Source of the DNA: Quillaja saponaria
Lineage: Eukaryota > Streptophyta > Magnoliopsida > Fabales > Quillajaceae
Assembly: GCA_029379385.1 (NCBI GenBank)
Contig: CM055608.1
Location: 22,752,350-22,816,349 of the forward strand
Reading direction: 5' to 3'
DNA: 64,000 nt
The notes under the pieces are model-generated. The model did no database searches and was not told the origin of the DNA. It saw nothing but the letters and a program-made list of their open reading frames with translations. Positions 52,573-63,990 of the stretch are shown in pieces. Both the position numbers and the translations under genes were made by a program. How positions within the stretch are numbered: the first letter of the stretch is position 1; each line of letters starts with the position of its first letter.

Positions 52573-52973
52573 AATTAGTTCCTAAGTTCTTAAGTCAAGT
52601 TTTCAACATCATCCTCATTAATAAGTCTGTATATGCTCTTGCTTTATGTAAGTCTGCAACAGTCAATGATAATTTGCATATCTATTCATAGAATAAGTTT
52701 GACAAAAATTCATTCATGAATCTAAGCCAAAATAATGAATAACCAATAACTACATAATGAATTAAACGTGAAAAAAAATAAATTAACTTAATTTAATTTA
52801 ATAGTCAATATATAAACTAACCATTTGATTACTACATCAATTCATTATGTATTGAACAAAAAAAAAAAAAAAAAAAAAGCTCTTAATTACTTGAAAGTCT
52901 TAAGCCACATCAATTTTTCAACAACTTCCTCGTTCATCAAGTGTGTACATGCTCTTGCATTATGTAACAAAAC
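52573..52973. repeat. Imperfect duplicated segment (52573-52660 and 52887-52973)
   Basis: Both copies share 'CTTAAG', then 'TTTTCAACA', 'TCCTC', 'ACATGCTCTTGC' (or ATATGCTCTTGC) and 'TTATGTAA', about 80% alike over 80 bp. On the minus strand the second copy stays open as 'HNARACTHLMNEEVVEKLM' while the first has a one-base shift. A duplicated exon is possible. Poly(A) runs (52857-52878, 52982-53005) flank the second copy. Confidence 0.4.
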
Positions 52974-53836
52974 AAAGCAAACAAAAAAAAAAAAAAAAAA
53001 AAAAATTGTTAAACGATAAATGAGAATGTGTAAATAAAGAAAAAGAAAAAGAAAAAAAAAAAAAAACAGTTTTTTGTCTCCTGCCATTCCAATTCCCATA
53101 AGTTCACATATGGTTCCCTCTCCAAATTTGATACCGTGCATTTTTAAAATGATCAAAATAGTTAGCATAACAACAAAGAACAAAATAATAAAATGAAAAA
53201 TATTATAAGCAACGTTGGCATAGCCTCTATGTTGAAATTCTAACGCAACGTAAGATTCACGAGCTTATGGTTTGAAAGTCAACATCGGATGCAAACCACT
53301 ATGAAGGTAATAAACTTAATGCAATAAAAAAATGATATACTTCAACAGATGTAATACAATGTAAAATGAGAAGTTTTATCTTCAGAATTTAGAAGATCAA
53401 ATGTAATGAGGTAATAAAAACTTAAGGTCTTGACGCAAAAGAAAACTGAAGCCAATGGTGAAACTCAACTAAAAGGGTTGATGCAAAAACAATTTGAAGT
53501 CAATTATAAAACTTAATCTACATCTCCATTATAAACATCTAAATTGCATACAGCCTGTCTTTGGAGTCATCTCTAGCTTGTTGATTGCAATTATGACCTT
53601 CTTTCTATTGTTATCTATATAATTTGGCGGGGATGAAGTGAAAATCTAATGAGCAGCAATAGTGTTTGTAATACAGGTATGGAACATATCCGTAAGCTAA
53701 ATAAATTTTAACCATATATATTAACTATAGCAATATCTTTGAGTGGGAATCAATCTATTGTACACATGTTTGTTCATTATAGAGTTTCTTTTTTCTTCCT
53801 TATTGCTGAATCTATTCATTTTTTTTATGGAAAGTA

Positions 53837-53957
53837 TCAGTTTTCCAAATCATCCTCACTTTTTGAGGACTCTAAATCAGTGTAATCATCTTCTGTCTTA
53901 GAAAGACCTATGGAAAAGCAGTCATTGGCAAAATCAAGAATTTCCTTTTCACCTATT
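53837..53957 (-). pseudogene. Unidentified terminal-exon fragment
   Basis: After a good acceptor (GCAG at 53961-53958) an open frame of 39 residues runs to a stop: 'IGEKEILDFANDCFSIGLSK' followed by an acidic tail with 'DDYTDLESSKSEDDLEN'. It looks like the last exon of an acidic-tailed protein. I do not recognise the parent gene. It has the same strand as the neighbouring captured exons. Confidence 0.35.
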
Positions 53958-54488
53958 CTGCAATTCCCTGATTAATTAAGTCAGCCCTGAAAAAACCAAA
54001 TAAAATAGGAAATCTCAAGCAAAGCATAATGAGCAAGATAAAATATAAGAGGATTATCAAACTTATGATCTCAATCATCTATAATAATTCTATGTGACTT
54101 ATGAATCACAGGCTTCGGTGTATGCAATTTCCAACCAAATACAAAAACCATGATAAAGTTTCAAAAGACAAATTGAATAATATCAAGCCTAAGCAATTTA
54201 AGCCCCGCGTTTGGAAACTAAGCTGCAAATAACCTGCAAAAACTAAAAACCCCTAATGAAAGAGGATAAAAATAGGTTTCTAGTTCTGAGAACACTATTT
54301 TGATCAGCACGTTCATGTATTTTAAAATTTAAACAGATGGCATTACTCTAAAGACTTAAAATGGTTGAAGAGTCTTGTTTCTACCATTTCCTTGCAATAA
54401 ATTGAACATTCATGAACTCATCTTGGCTCCATATAATTGATAAGGGGTAGAGAAAACAAATACAGATGAAACAATTCCTATTTCAAAC

Positions 54489-54722
54489 CTTTGTTGTTCC
54501 ACGTTGAGCAAAAAATATGTGCATTAAGCTTTTGGCAGTATCTGAACGTGTAAGTTCTTCAGAGGCTTGAGACTCCTGCGAATATTAGCCATAGTGTCAC
54601 ATGCTTCTCTATTAATTTATTATGAGGGCAATACAAAGATTATTTGAAACAGATAATGACCTTCAAAAGACCAGCACAGGGACCAGAAACTATCCTCTCT
54701 TCAATAACATCAATGCAAATTA
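54489..54722 (-). pseudogene. Two-exon fragment of a peroxisomal multifunctional beta-oxidation protein (MFP2/AIM1 type)
   Basis: Two adjacent exons of the plant glyoxysomal fatty-acid beta-oxidation multifunctional protein are preserved with their intron. The first (54661 to about 54722) reads 'CIDVIEERIVSGPCAGLLK', where the family has SGPRAGLWK. The second (54489-54575, exactly 29 codons between AG and GT) reads 'ELTRSDTAKSLMHIFFAQRG'. In the parent these link the enoyl-CoA hydratase and 3-hydroxyacyl-CoA dehydrogenase halves. Neither catalytic domain is present, so this is a captured or decayed fragment. The family call comes from recalled sequence and is fairly sure. Confidence 0.6.
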
Positions 54723-55061
54723 AAGAAATGAATTAAAAAACAGAATGAAAGAGTGAAAACTGCTGGAGTTCATTGCAGAAAAAGAGTTCTGGCTTGCAAC
54801 TTGAATTTATGCATGGAGTTCAACCAATAAAAGACTATCATCAACTTAAGGACTCCTCATCTAGCTCAGCGTCCTAATCGGAAAGCAAGTATATATATAA
54901 TGCCCCATTTATCTTAAAATTCTAATAAATAAAAGAATTATGAAAAAAAAAAAAAAGGAATTTAATCAAGGCACTGTCACGCAGAACCTAACCTTAGACA
55001 CCAACTTTGTGAATCATGATAAATGAAATCGAAGTGTACAAGAAGAAAAACAGGGAATTAC

Positions 55062-55119
55062 CTTGGAAAAATATTGACTGCCTACCGGACCTTGGAGTTC
55101 TCTGTACCGTGGTGCTCAT
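55062..55119 (-). pseudogene. First-exon fragment of nucleoporin NUP35
   Basis: Minus-strand ATG (55117-55119) opens 'MSTTVQRTPRSGRQSIFFQ' and ends at an AAG/GTAATT donor, the same opening and first exon boundary as plant NUP35 (Nup53-type nuclear pore protein). The expected next exon (family: DLASPVSARRGKF) was not found downstream, so only exon 1, perhaps with its leader, is present. Confidence 0.55.
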
Positions 55120-55823
55120 TATAAAAATTGTATATGCAAAGCGCAAACCTATAATCAAATACTTAAACCTCTGCTTATTTCCAAGCACACAAAAAATAAA
55201 CCTGTATAAAGAAAAGGGCAAAGTCAAACTCAATTTACGTAAACAAAATAGATACAGTGTTATCAACTTGGTAGATTATATTCACTTTCACAATACAAAA
55301 AAATGCTTAACTTAATGCATATCAACCGAATAGTGAACAGAAATATACTACATCAGTAACAATAGTGAATTTGTTAACACTGATGAAGTAGTTGCTATCT
55401 AATTGAGCATAAGAGCTAGGATTCCACAATGAATGAGTATATATACAGTAAAAACAGTTGAATTTTCTGAAAGCCTAGCACAGACTAACAAAAAACAACA
55501 CAAGCAATCGTCACAGAGCTATTTGATTTCGTCAAATTCAAAACCTATTATATAATCCCTTTTGTTTGCTTGCTGGATTAGTCCAGAAACTTTTCCATTA
55601 TTATACTGCAAAAAGCAATTTATTTGTTTCTTAATATTATAATGTAATAAATAAAATGACAAATGAAAAATTTTATAGAGTTTATTGGTTAATAAAATTT
55701 AGATGTTACATATTTGTGTAATAGTTTATTTAAAGTTCTTCATATAATAAATAAATTAGAAAACCATAATAATATCTTATAAGTATTACTTAATTACTAT
55801 GTAATATTAGATAGCATGTTCAA

Positions 55824-56116
55824 CTTTAAAAGTAAAAATATGACAGAAGCATAAGCATCTTCAGTCATAGATGTAAATCCAAGACTTCTTAGATCAAGAA
55901 CAACCTTTCCGATGTTCTTCACCAATCTATTATTTTTTGAGAATGTACCATGGTTATAGCTTTCATCAATATCCATTTCACCATCTCTGTTGGAGATTTT
56001 TCCTTTTTCAACTATATCCATGTCACCTTTATGTTGAGATACATCATCCTTGAACTCTACAGCCATAATTGTACTTAATTCCTTCAACATTCTCTTGAAA
56101 TACCAATGGATTATTT
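55824..56116 (-). pseudogene. Single-exon fragment of anaphase-promoting complex subunit 2 (APC2)
   Basis: From an AG acceptor (56118-56117) the minus strand is open as 'IIHWYFKRMLKELSTIMA' ... 'NNRLVKNIGKVVLDLRSLGF' 'TSMTEDAYASVIFLLLK', matching an internal APC2 segment upstream of the cullin region. The coding similarity stops exactly at AAAG, the expected exon end, but no GT donor follows. The remainder of APC2 is absent. Confidence 0.6.
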
Positions 56117-57090
56117 CTAATTGAAGCAAATAAGAAAGCAATAATAAAATAATAAAGCTAACGATTATAATGATAACAAGTATTATAATTTCATGAAATC
56201 AATAAATGCATATGGGAAGGCTTGCAGGGCTATAACTTGAACTAATCCATCAATAAATAAATTATTGTAGTCCTAAGGTGCATTGAACAGAAGCAAAGTC
56301 TATTGCAGATAATTGAAATATGATGGGAACCTAGTTGTTGTAAACAAGAGACCCAATACAAGTTGCATAGTACTTGATTCCCTTCTAGATAATATCAATA
56401 ATTGCCAGTAATTTTTAAACAGAAGCAATTAAAAGAACAAAAGGATTTTCAACTTTTTCGAACTATGTGAAAGGGGAAAGATAGTGTTTTAAGACATTTT
56501 TTCAAACTATTTGTAAGGGGAAAGATATTCTTTTAAGATTGATATTTGTAATGTCTTTTCATTGTCTCTCTATTAAAATCATAATTCTTTAAAAGCATCC
56601 ACATAACTTCTTATAAATACATTAAGAAGCTAGAAGCTTTTCTTCACCAAGTCTGAAATCTACTCTAATCTAAAATTTTGTCAAAATTAACCACAAGATC
56701 ACAATAACTATTTTAATATACTTAGAAGTTAGATGTAGTCTTTCTATCTAACATGATATCCATAAAAAAAAAAAAAGGAAAAAAAAAAGGGATCGAACTA
56801 AAATTATTGTGAGAAAATATATTTTAAATTCATTCTCATCATAAATGGAGAACTTCATGTGTAATATACATGTATGTATTTACCTAAATTGTTTGTCATA
56901 ATCAAGGTACTTAAGTATTTTCTTAGGAGTTAGTACTTTGCATAGTAATCATACAAAAATATCTAATAGTTTGGTGCTCATTGTAATCCAGTGTTTGATT
57001 TAAGATGATTTACAAAATGAGATAATCAGTAAAGAGACAACACAGACTAAGTATAGTTTTGAAATAATAGTTAAAGAACATGCACCTTAC
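56117..57090. other. Spacer inside the gene-fragment cluster
   Basis: AT-rich DNA with poly(A) at 56765-56788. I find no recognisable exon on either strand. Confidence 0.35.
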
Positions 57091-57440
57091 CTTTATGTAT
57101 TAGGCCCATAAAGAACTCTAACAATATGAGCATCGACAGCTCCCGTTAATGGAAGGTTATCACCTGACCAATTTGGCAGCACAACCTCAATTTTATCATG
57201 CAGGGGTGACCAGTAATTAGAAATAGGTATGACATTGAGCTCATCAACAGGTTCATTTTTGGTGGGTGGATCTGTTCGACTTCTTATAGTTGATGCTTTT
57301 GATGTTGTGTTGGATTGATGAGCAAAGTGGCTCTCAGGACCTTATGTGCTAGATCTTGTACTATTGGCTGGTTTGTTCAAATGTGCATATGCAATCTAGG
57401 AAGACATAGTTGTAGTGGCAAGGGTCTGCTGATCAAGTGT
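57091..57440 (-). pseudogene. Unidentified coding-like fragment
   Basis: The minus strand reads 'EPVDELNVIPISNYWSPLHD', 'KIEVVLPNWSGDNLPLTGAV' and 'DAHIVRVLYGP', then a stop and a good donor (GTAAGG, ending at 57090). Further upstream it reads through two isolated stops ('LPIKTTLDQQTLATTTMSS', 'STIRSRTDPPTKNEP'). Its composition and length suggest a real exon of a conserved protein that I cannot name. Same strand as the NUP35, APC2 and MFP fragments. Confidence 0.35.
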
Positions 57441-57952
57441 AGTTTTTATGGGTAAAGCTATATGACTTTCTATAATTTCTACTTCTATTTTTACATAAAT
57501 AATAATAAAAATGTATATACATGCTATTTGCTTATTACAATATATATACCATATTGATATGCTGCAATTTATTTGGAAATGTTATTAATTTATAAAGTAA
57601 TATAGAATATGGATTAGAAGAATTAAATTATTATTATTTCATTATGAAGCATGAAAGAGATAAATGTTGGGGATACAATGACTATGAATTATTATTATTA
57701 TGATATGACAAGACATTACTTTATATTGATTATCACGTGCCTCATGTATGACAATAAAGCTTATACTATTTGTAAATGACTTTCATGTTGAAAAACTTTA
57801 AATGTAGTTTTACTCCTAATCACTGTCGAAATCACTATTTGTTATTGTACCTATTGGACGCTATTTAATATTTTTCATATATCTTTCATTTCACTACTGC
57901 TTTAGTTTAATTTTTTTCTATTCTATATTTTGTGTTCTTTGACAAAGGTATT

Positions 57953-58674
57953 ATGGGATTTTAATAGCAAGAACAACTTACATCAAATGATGAAAATGGG
58001 AGTATTATAAAAGAAAAACCTTTGAAGTCTGATGGTCATAAAAGGTCGTGTCCTACAGACGATCAATTAGTAATTTTAAATGATATTCTTGGCTTTGGAG
58101 TTAAGAGTCCAAGCATTGGTGAAATTTATTCAATATGTAATATGTTAAGTCATTTTGGTGAGGTTAAGCAAAAAAATGTTTATTATTGGTTTCAAAACCT
58201 TAGGTGTCAAGGAAAGGAAAAGGAAATGAATAATTTTCATGAAATTCCTATTATGCTGCAACACCAAGATCTAAATAACAACAAAGATAATGATTGGTTT
58301 GAGGGAGACATGAAGAATTCTCTGAATAAGTCTTTCAACTTATTTCCAGGTAAGTGGTTCGTTGTTGTGAACATTTTTTAATTAAAATTACTTTAGATAT
58401 ATGAGAAAATTTAAAATATTTATGATATTTTTAAAATATTCATATATATGACAATGTTAAGTAATATTTTTCAGATCTTATTTGGGCATCTTATCTAGGG
58501 AAAATACCAACCATGTCGAGAATGGAAACTCTTCAATTATTTCCAGAGCATATTGAAGACCTTTACAAATGTTGCATGAAGGAGAAAACTTCTACTTGCC
58601 CATTACCATCGTTATCAATAGAGTCATTTGATCAGTTTCAGTCAGATGCCTTAACTTTGAAGATTGCTATTTAA
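57953..58674 (+). pseudogene. WUS-clade WOX-like homeobox relic, copy A
   Basis: WOX factors are plant homeodomain regulators of stem-cell and organ fate. Two exons (57953-58349 and 58475-58674) join in phase. After an ATG the frame carries TAA and TAG as codons 4 and 5, then stays open to its stop. The homeodomain runs 'RSCPTDDQLVILNDILGFGV' ... 'GEVKQKNVYYWFQN', with the WOX-specific 'KNV(F/Y)YWFQN' helix 3; the usual Trp near the start and the basic run after FQN (here LRCQG) are altered. The second exon contains 'TLQLFP', matching the WUS-box TLxLFP. Alternative: an unseen upstream exon splicing at TAATAG (57967) would bypass both stops, since that position can serve as an acceptor. Confidence 0.7.
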
Positions 58675-59131
58675 ACATGAGGAAAAGAGATAAGCTAACT
58701 AAATGAAAAAGATGTATTTATTGACTATCTTTCAAGTTCTTATGATGTCAATTACATTTCATAATTATGTTTTATTCTTAACATTAAATAATTTTTTTGC
58801 TTGAATATTTATAAATTATGTGAAAATTTATGTTTCGTATTAATTTGAATTATAATTATTTGTAGTATTTCATTTAAAATATATATAAAAATAATGTTGT
58901 ATTAATAACTGTTAGAAATTTTTTATCACATTATAGAAAAAACCAATTTCAAATTTAGTAAAAGAATTTGTCAAAATTCAAATATGGAGACAATTATCTA
59001 ACATCAATTCTTATATGCTAATTGGTAAAAGATAATTGTTTTGTACTAATAATATTATTTCAAAGAGTAATTTTTTGACCTCAAATTGAAAAGACTTTTA
59101 GTACTTCGATTCTCATTACCATGTATTTCAT

Positions 59132-59171
<40 letters not shown>

Positions 59172-59885
59172 TATAAATCGAAAAGAATCCATTATGTAAA
59201 TATTTCATTTGTCCTTACTTTCTCAGCTAAGTCTAAACACAGTATTGAAGCATTTAATTGTTCTAGTTGTTTTTAATTATAAACTCTACTCCAATGTTTT
59301 TTTTTCCTTCTCGATATTAATTTTTAAAGAATCTAATAATTATTTTTTGCCAATTGTTGGCTTGGTTTATATAAATCTACATGTTAAACATTTTTATAGT
59401 TACTAGAGATAAGAAGTTAGGTTATGGTGGAAACCAAAACCGAATAGAAAGCCAAGATATTAGTCAAAAGCTACTTTGACTGATAATTCATTCATAACAT
59501 GAAACAATAATTGTTTTTTGAATGATTATATGTATAGTAGGTGATCCAAATATTACTTTTGAGGATTATATAGAAGCAAACAATTAAAAACATATATTTC
59601 CTTTTCTTGTATATATTGCAAAGATTACATGGATGGAAAAAGATGCATGTCTACTTTGTCTAGCTTTAGCCAAGTGATTAGATCCTAAGTTATATCTTTC
59701 CCTCCATTCATCTTAATACAATACTCCCTAATTAAGTAGACATTAAGTCCCACTTACTAAAGTTACATTTATTAGTTTCAATAATTTCCCTTTCAATCCC
59801 TTCTTAGGAAAGAATTTCATTGGAATTTTTCTTTTCTTCAAATTTGACTATACTACATAAGCTCTAGATAATTAAAAATTGGTTT
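58675..59885. other. AT-rich spacer
   Basis: No exon seen. It includes a (TA)n microsatellite at about 59135-59162. The last few hundred bases may be the 3' flank of the LBD relic. Confidence 0.45.
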
Positions 59886-60805
59886 CTATTGTTCTTGTTC
59901 ATATCCAAAGAGGCTCCCACAATGAGCATTGTTTATGTTATTGTAATAATCAACATCGCAGAAATTGAGGTTGCTCTCGTAACTTGTGGTATTAGGACAT
60001 GTAACAAAATTGTCAAGGGATTGTTGTACTGATGATTCTTGTGGAATAGTTTATGTCATTTCGTTGCAAATTAGTGCCACAAGGTTGGCTTGATGGATCT
60101 TCATGTAGATAGCCTCTACTTATGCTTTGGCTAATTGTACTAGGAGCTTATTGACTTGTTTTTGAAGCTCACAAATTGCACCTGCACAACCATAAATTGG
60201 GTCTCTTGTTCTTGCACTTGCCTCATAAACCATGCTTCTCATTGCATCTGCTTTTTGTGACTCTAGAAGTTCCTGCAAGTGCAAAATTTAGAATTTCATT
60301 AATTAATTAATCAAGTCTTGAATTATACATCTTAATTGATGAAAATATTTAACTACGACCCGAAAATTACATTAACACAAGAACAATGTTAATTGTAAGT
60401 GTCAGAAACGTTTTTAATTAACTCCTACTAATCATTCATAGTCAGAATTCTTTGAAACTATATATGTAGCTTAAGTCATTGATTAGTATATATACTCCAT
60501 ATGTGACTTAGCACATTCTACCCCAATACATCACAAGCACAATTGGGGGTAGAGTAATAAATTAGTACTTTCAAGAACTTGATGATGTTGCTAGCTCTAA
60601 AAACTCAATGAGCAATGGTAAACTTAGCAGGTTCAGTGGGAGGAAAATATGGCGCCAAAGTGCATTTGTTGGCACATCTCTTCCTTAAAATCTTGCATGC
60701 AGCACAAGGACTAATAATTACTTGAGGTTGTAGAGTTGGAGGATGAGATAATGGGGTTGATGAAGTACTGGTAGTGTTGGTGTTTGAGTTATTATTCTCC
60801 ATCAT
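59886..60805 (-). pseudogene. Class I LBD (LOB-domain) transcription factor relic
   Basis: LOB-domain proteins are plant-specific transcription factors acting at organ boundaries and in vascular and lateral-organ growth. Exons (complement) 60569-60805 and 59886-60272 join in phase. The start is the first of two ATGs (MMENNN). The zinc-like CX2CX6CX3C motif is intact in 'PCAACKILRKRCANKC', followed by 'APYFPPTEPAKFTIAH'. The GAS block reads 'VFRASNIIKFL' (Gly to Arg), and the second exon has 'DPIYGCAGAICELQKQV', the family coiled-coil start. Three in-frame stops interrupt it: TGA at 60605-60607 (family Arg of 'AHRVFGAS'), then TAA after 'QLAKA' and TAA after 'CNEMT'. Best matched to the LBD1/LBD11 group by recall. 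Confidence 0.82.
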
Positions 60806-61857
60806 GATTTATGTAATTTGTGTGTACAAGATAGAGAGAGAGAAAAAAAAAAGAATGAGTCTATGAGCTTGCAGTGAGGTTTGAAGGACAAAGTGTGTAG
60901 GCCATAACTATAAAAGGGATTTGGAAGGAAGGAAGGAGTGACAGCACCGGGACAAAATCATGTCATTGTTGAAATTTGTAATCTAAAGTTGGCTAATTGT
61001 TTTTTCATTTTTCTTTTAAAAGTCTGTTAGGTTTTATAGATTAGGATGCTTTTCTCGCCTATCGTTTGAAAACTCTTCTACTTTGACAACTTGTTTTTCC
61101 AATAAATTATATTGTTATTCTTAATTATTTTTATTTTTATCATAACATGATGTTTTATATTTTTTTATAGTTTTACTGACCCTAATTAATTCTCTTTTTT
61201 TGCTATTCATTATGCAAATAGAGGAGATAAAAAGATATTGAAAATAAATTTATCAAATTTCATTTTGATCCAACAGTAATCCAACCTAAAACATAATAAA
61301 GTTGTTGAAAAAAATTTAGAGTCAAATTTGTAAGGACATGAAATAAAGTAATGGTTGAATTAATATATTTTCCAGTAATGTTAAATCAGACACAACTTTT
61401 TACAAAAGCAGAAAAATCTTATGTACAAATCTTCCAAAATGTAACTACAAATATCAAAAATGATTATCTTACAAATCTATGGAAGACAATACTTAGAGGT
61501 CTTATACAGTTACATATAGCTATATGAGTTGGTTGGGCTCCATGAAGATTTGTTTCATGTATAAATTTTTTTAAAGATGTGGATTTAAATTTAACAATTA
61601 TATTATATTATTACATGGATATTACGTGTTATAACTGTAACCATTTGAACATTGATGTAATATATTTGAATTTGATATTATCTTTTAAAATAAACATATT
61701 ATTAATATTGTATACATATATTTAAAAAAAAAAAAATTATCTCACTTTCTAATATTTGCTCTCCATTTAACATTTCTCTTACATAGTTTCTCATGTTTTT
61801 GTTTTTGTTTTCTTCTTCTATATTCTTAATTTGTTCTATTTTTTTCACAAAAAATTA
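60806..61857. other. LBD upstream region and AT-rich spacer
   Basis: A GA-rich leader (60831-60855, CT-rich in transcript sense) precedes the LBD start. Beyond it I see only AT-rich DNA. Confidence 0.4.
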
Positions 61858-62930
61858 ATGGAATCACAACAAGAGTAGAAATTTACTTTAAATGATGACA
61901 GAAAAAGTATCAACGAAGATGAAGTTACATGGAGTTATCCTTGTAGAAAATGGATGCCAACATCAGAGCAATTATCAAAGTTAAAGAATCTGTTTGACAT
62001 ACTTCTCCAAATAGCAATCAACTTCAGCTGATATATACTATGTTGCGTCCTTACAATAAGGTTGAGACAAAAAATATTTCTATTTGGTTTCAAAACCAAA
62101 GGAGTTGAGAGAAGAGAAAACAAATGCATGATGTAGGTAATGTTCATCTTAAAGTGCATTAAGAATTTGCAGATATTATTAGAGGTATTGTTTGGATTAC
62201 CAAGGAAGAATATATTTCCAAATATAATTACAGATACTACTTAGATTACTAAAGAAGAATATAATTATCATATAAAATGTTTTAACATGTATTCTCTATT
62301 AAATTATTTTTATTCTTATAATTTATGACAGAGTTATTATTATTTTTATTCTTATTTAATTTTAGACAATTTATGAAGAAAAACATGTATATGTGACAAT
62401 GTTGAATTGTGAGTTGTAGGTTTTTATTCGAGTCCTTCTTACTCAGTGAATACGAGTAACATGAAAAAGTTTGAGCATAAAAATGTGGATATGACAAAGT
62501 TTTATAGTGTTAGCACATAATTGTTGAGAAATTGTGAGTTTACTTTTTTATGTTTATATTAGAAGATTATAGATATTTATTTTTTAATTTTGTGAGAAGT
62601 CGCAAAGGATAATATTCATATAAATTTATCTTGTTTTTCAAGGCTTTTCCATTTTCAATAGAAAATGGTCCGAAGCATAATTTTGGGTCTCCTTTTGTAG
62701 GAAACAAATATTCCGTGCTTTAGATTGGTGATGTTAACAAGATAAAAAGAGAAGCAGATTTATTAGAAAGAGACCAAGTGCAAGGTGTTCCAAAATTTTC
62801 TACCGTCAAATTATTTCTTGAACATTCTAAAGAGCTTCATTGGTGTTGTAAGATGGAAAGATTAGGAATTGCATATTACTATGGTGTTCAAACTGATGGT
62901 GGTGAGTTTTTGTCTTTGGGTCCATCATGA
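61858..62930 (+). pseudogene. WUS-clade WOX-like homeobox relic, copy B
   Basis: This is a paralogue of copy A with the same two-exon layout and phase-1 intron (61858-62136 and 62701-62930). It opens MESQQE then TAG (61876-61878). The homeodomain begins 'CRKWMPTSEQLSKLKNLF', keeping the Trp that copy A lacks. It suffers a one-base frameshift near 62000 and resumes as 'NKVETKNISIWFQNQRS', with TGA where Arg is expected. Exon 2 has one TAG (family residue unknown), then the eroded WUS-box region 'STVKLFLEHSKELHWCC', aligning with 'ETLQLFPEHIEDLYKCC' of copy A. It is clearly dead. Confidence 0.7.
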
Positions 62931-63523
62931 AAAGTGAATAGTACAAAGACAAAATGAAAGGTATATGTATAAAATATGAAAGATATGTAATATTTTTATA
63001 TTTTTTTAAGCTATTGAATAGTGTATTATATAATTTCTCTTAATTTATGAGTTATTTTTAAGATAAATAGTATGATTGTCTACTCGAGAGGCGATTATCT
63101 AGTCTAGAGATCTGTTTAGGTTTAAATTTATTGTTTTTTTAATACTTTTTCTTATTTGATTAAATGTGTTTTGAAAAACACCTATATTTTTACTTGTTTT
63201 GATTATCTATGATGCATTTTCCTATTTTTAGGTGAATATAAATATTATTTTTCTTAGATATATCAATTTTGATATTGAATAATCTTCTTTAAAAAATAAA
63301 TAAATGTAAAATTATTATACAAAATCATGTTTATGTAAGCAAGTATGAGCTTTTATGGGAACTGTACATTTTAATAAAACAGTTGATATGATTATGAGTA
63401 ATTTCTATTAATGTTAGATGACGATTCATATGAAATATTGTATTATGCTTTTAAAACACTTGGCGTGATTGATAAACTAAATAAAAGGTGGGTCATTTTT
63501 TCAAAATTAAGTGTGTGCATAAG
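62931..63523. other. AT-rich spacer
   Basis: No exon or RNA gene seen; it ends at the LTR-like repeat copy 2. Confidence 0.45.
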
Positions 63524-63990
63524 TGTCACGTCCCTCATGTATGCATGACTGGCTGGAGAATTGGATAACCCAACCTCCGTAACCCTGACTTCAAAACAAA
63601 TGAACAACATGACTTTTGACCCAACTAAAGAATGGAAGTAACTTTTATAAAATAGAAGTTCACTGTAAAAATTTATTTTCTAAAACAATTACCAATTTAC
63701 TGAAAATATTGGCAGAGGTTCCCCGCAAAGTAGAACATGCCACAAAATACAAACACATAGGCTCATGATTTCACCCAACAATAACGCAAAGACAACAAGG
63801 AGCTTCGCCCCGTTTATAGCATAAACATGACAAATAACTAAACTCTTACATCATGTGAAATTAGACACCCCATTATTCTAATATGACTGCAAACTTTCGT
63901 CGTTGACTTCAAGTTTGAGATCTTGGAAAAATATCTTGCCCTACTTTGTTGACAGGTCACCATCTCAGTGATGTCATATACAGAATTCCT
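63524..63990 (+). repeat. Dispersed repeat, copy 2 (LTR-like start TGTCACGTCCC)
   Basis: Same family and orientation as 48665-49139; it may run past the right edge. The TGTCACG start and G+C-richer first 100 bp are typical of plant Ty3/gypsy LTRs. No internal domain lies inside the window. Confidence 0.6.

Noticed and set aside
52825..53183. Frames rich in Lys or Phe on both strands
   Set aside because: They are produced by the poly(A)/poly(T) runs, not by coding sequence, except the short exon-like segment noted separately.
13957..62930. Reassigned stop codons (TGA as Arg, TAA/TAG as Gln)
   Set aside because: FIP2-like, DUF639, p23 and RRP6L2 genes in the same window use the standard code without internal stops.
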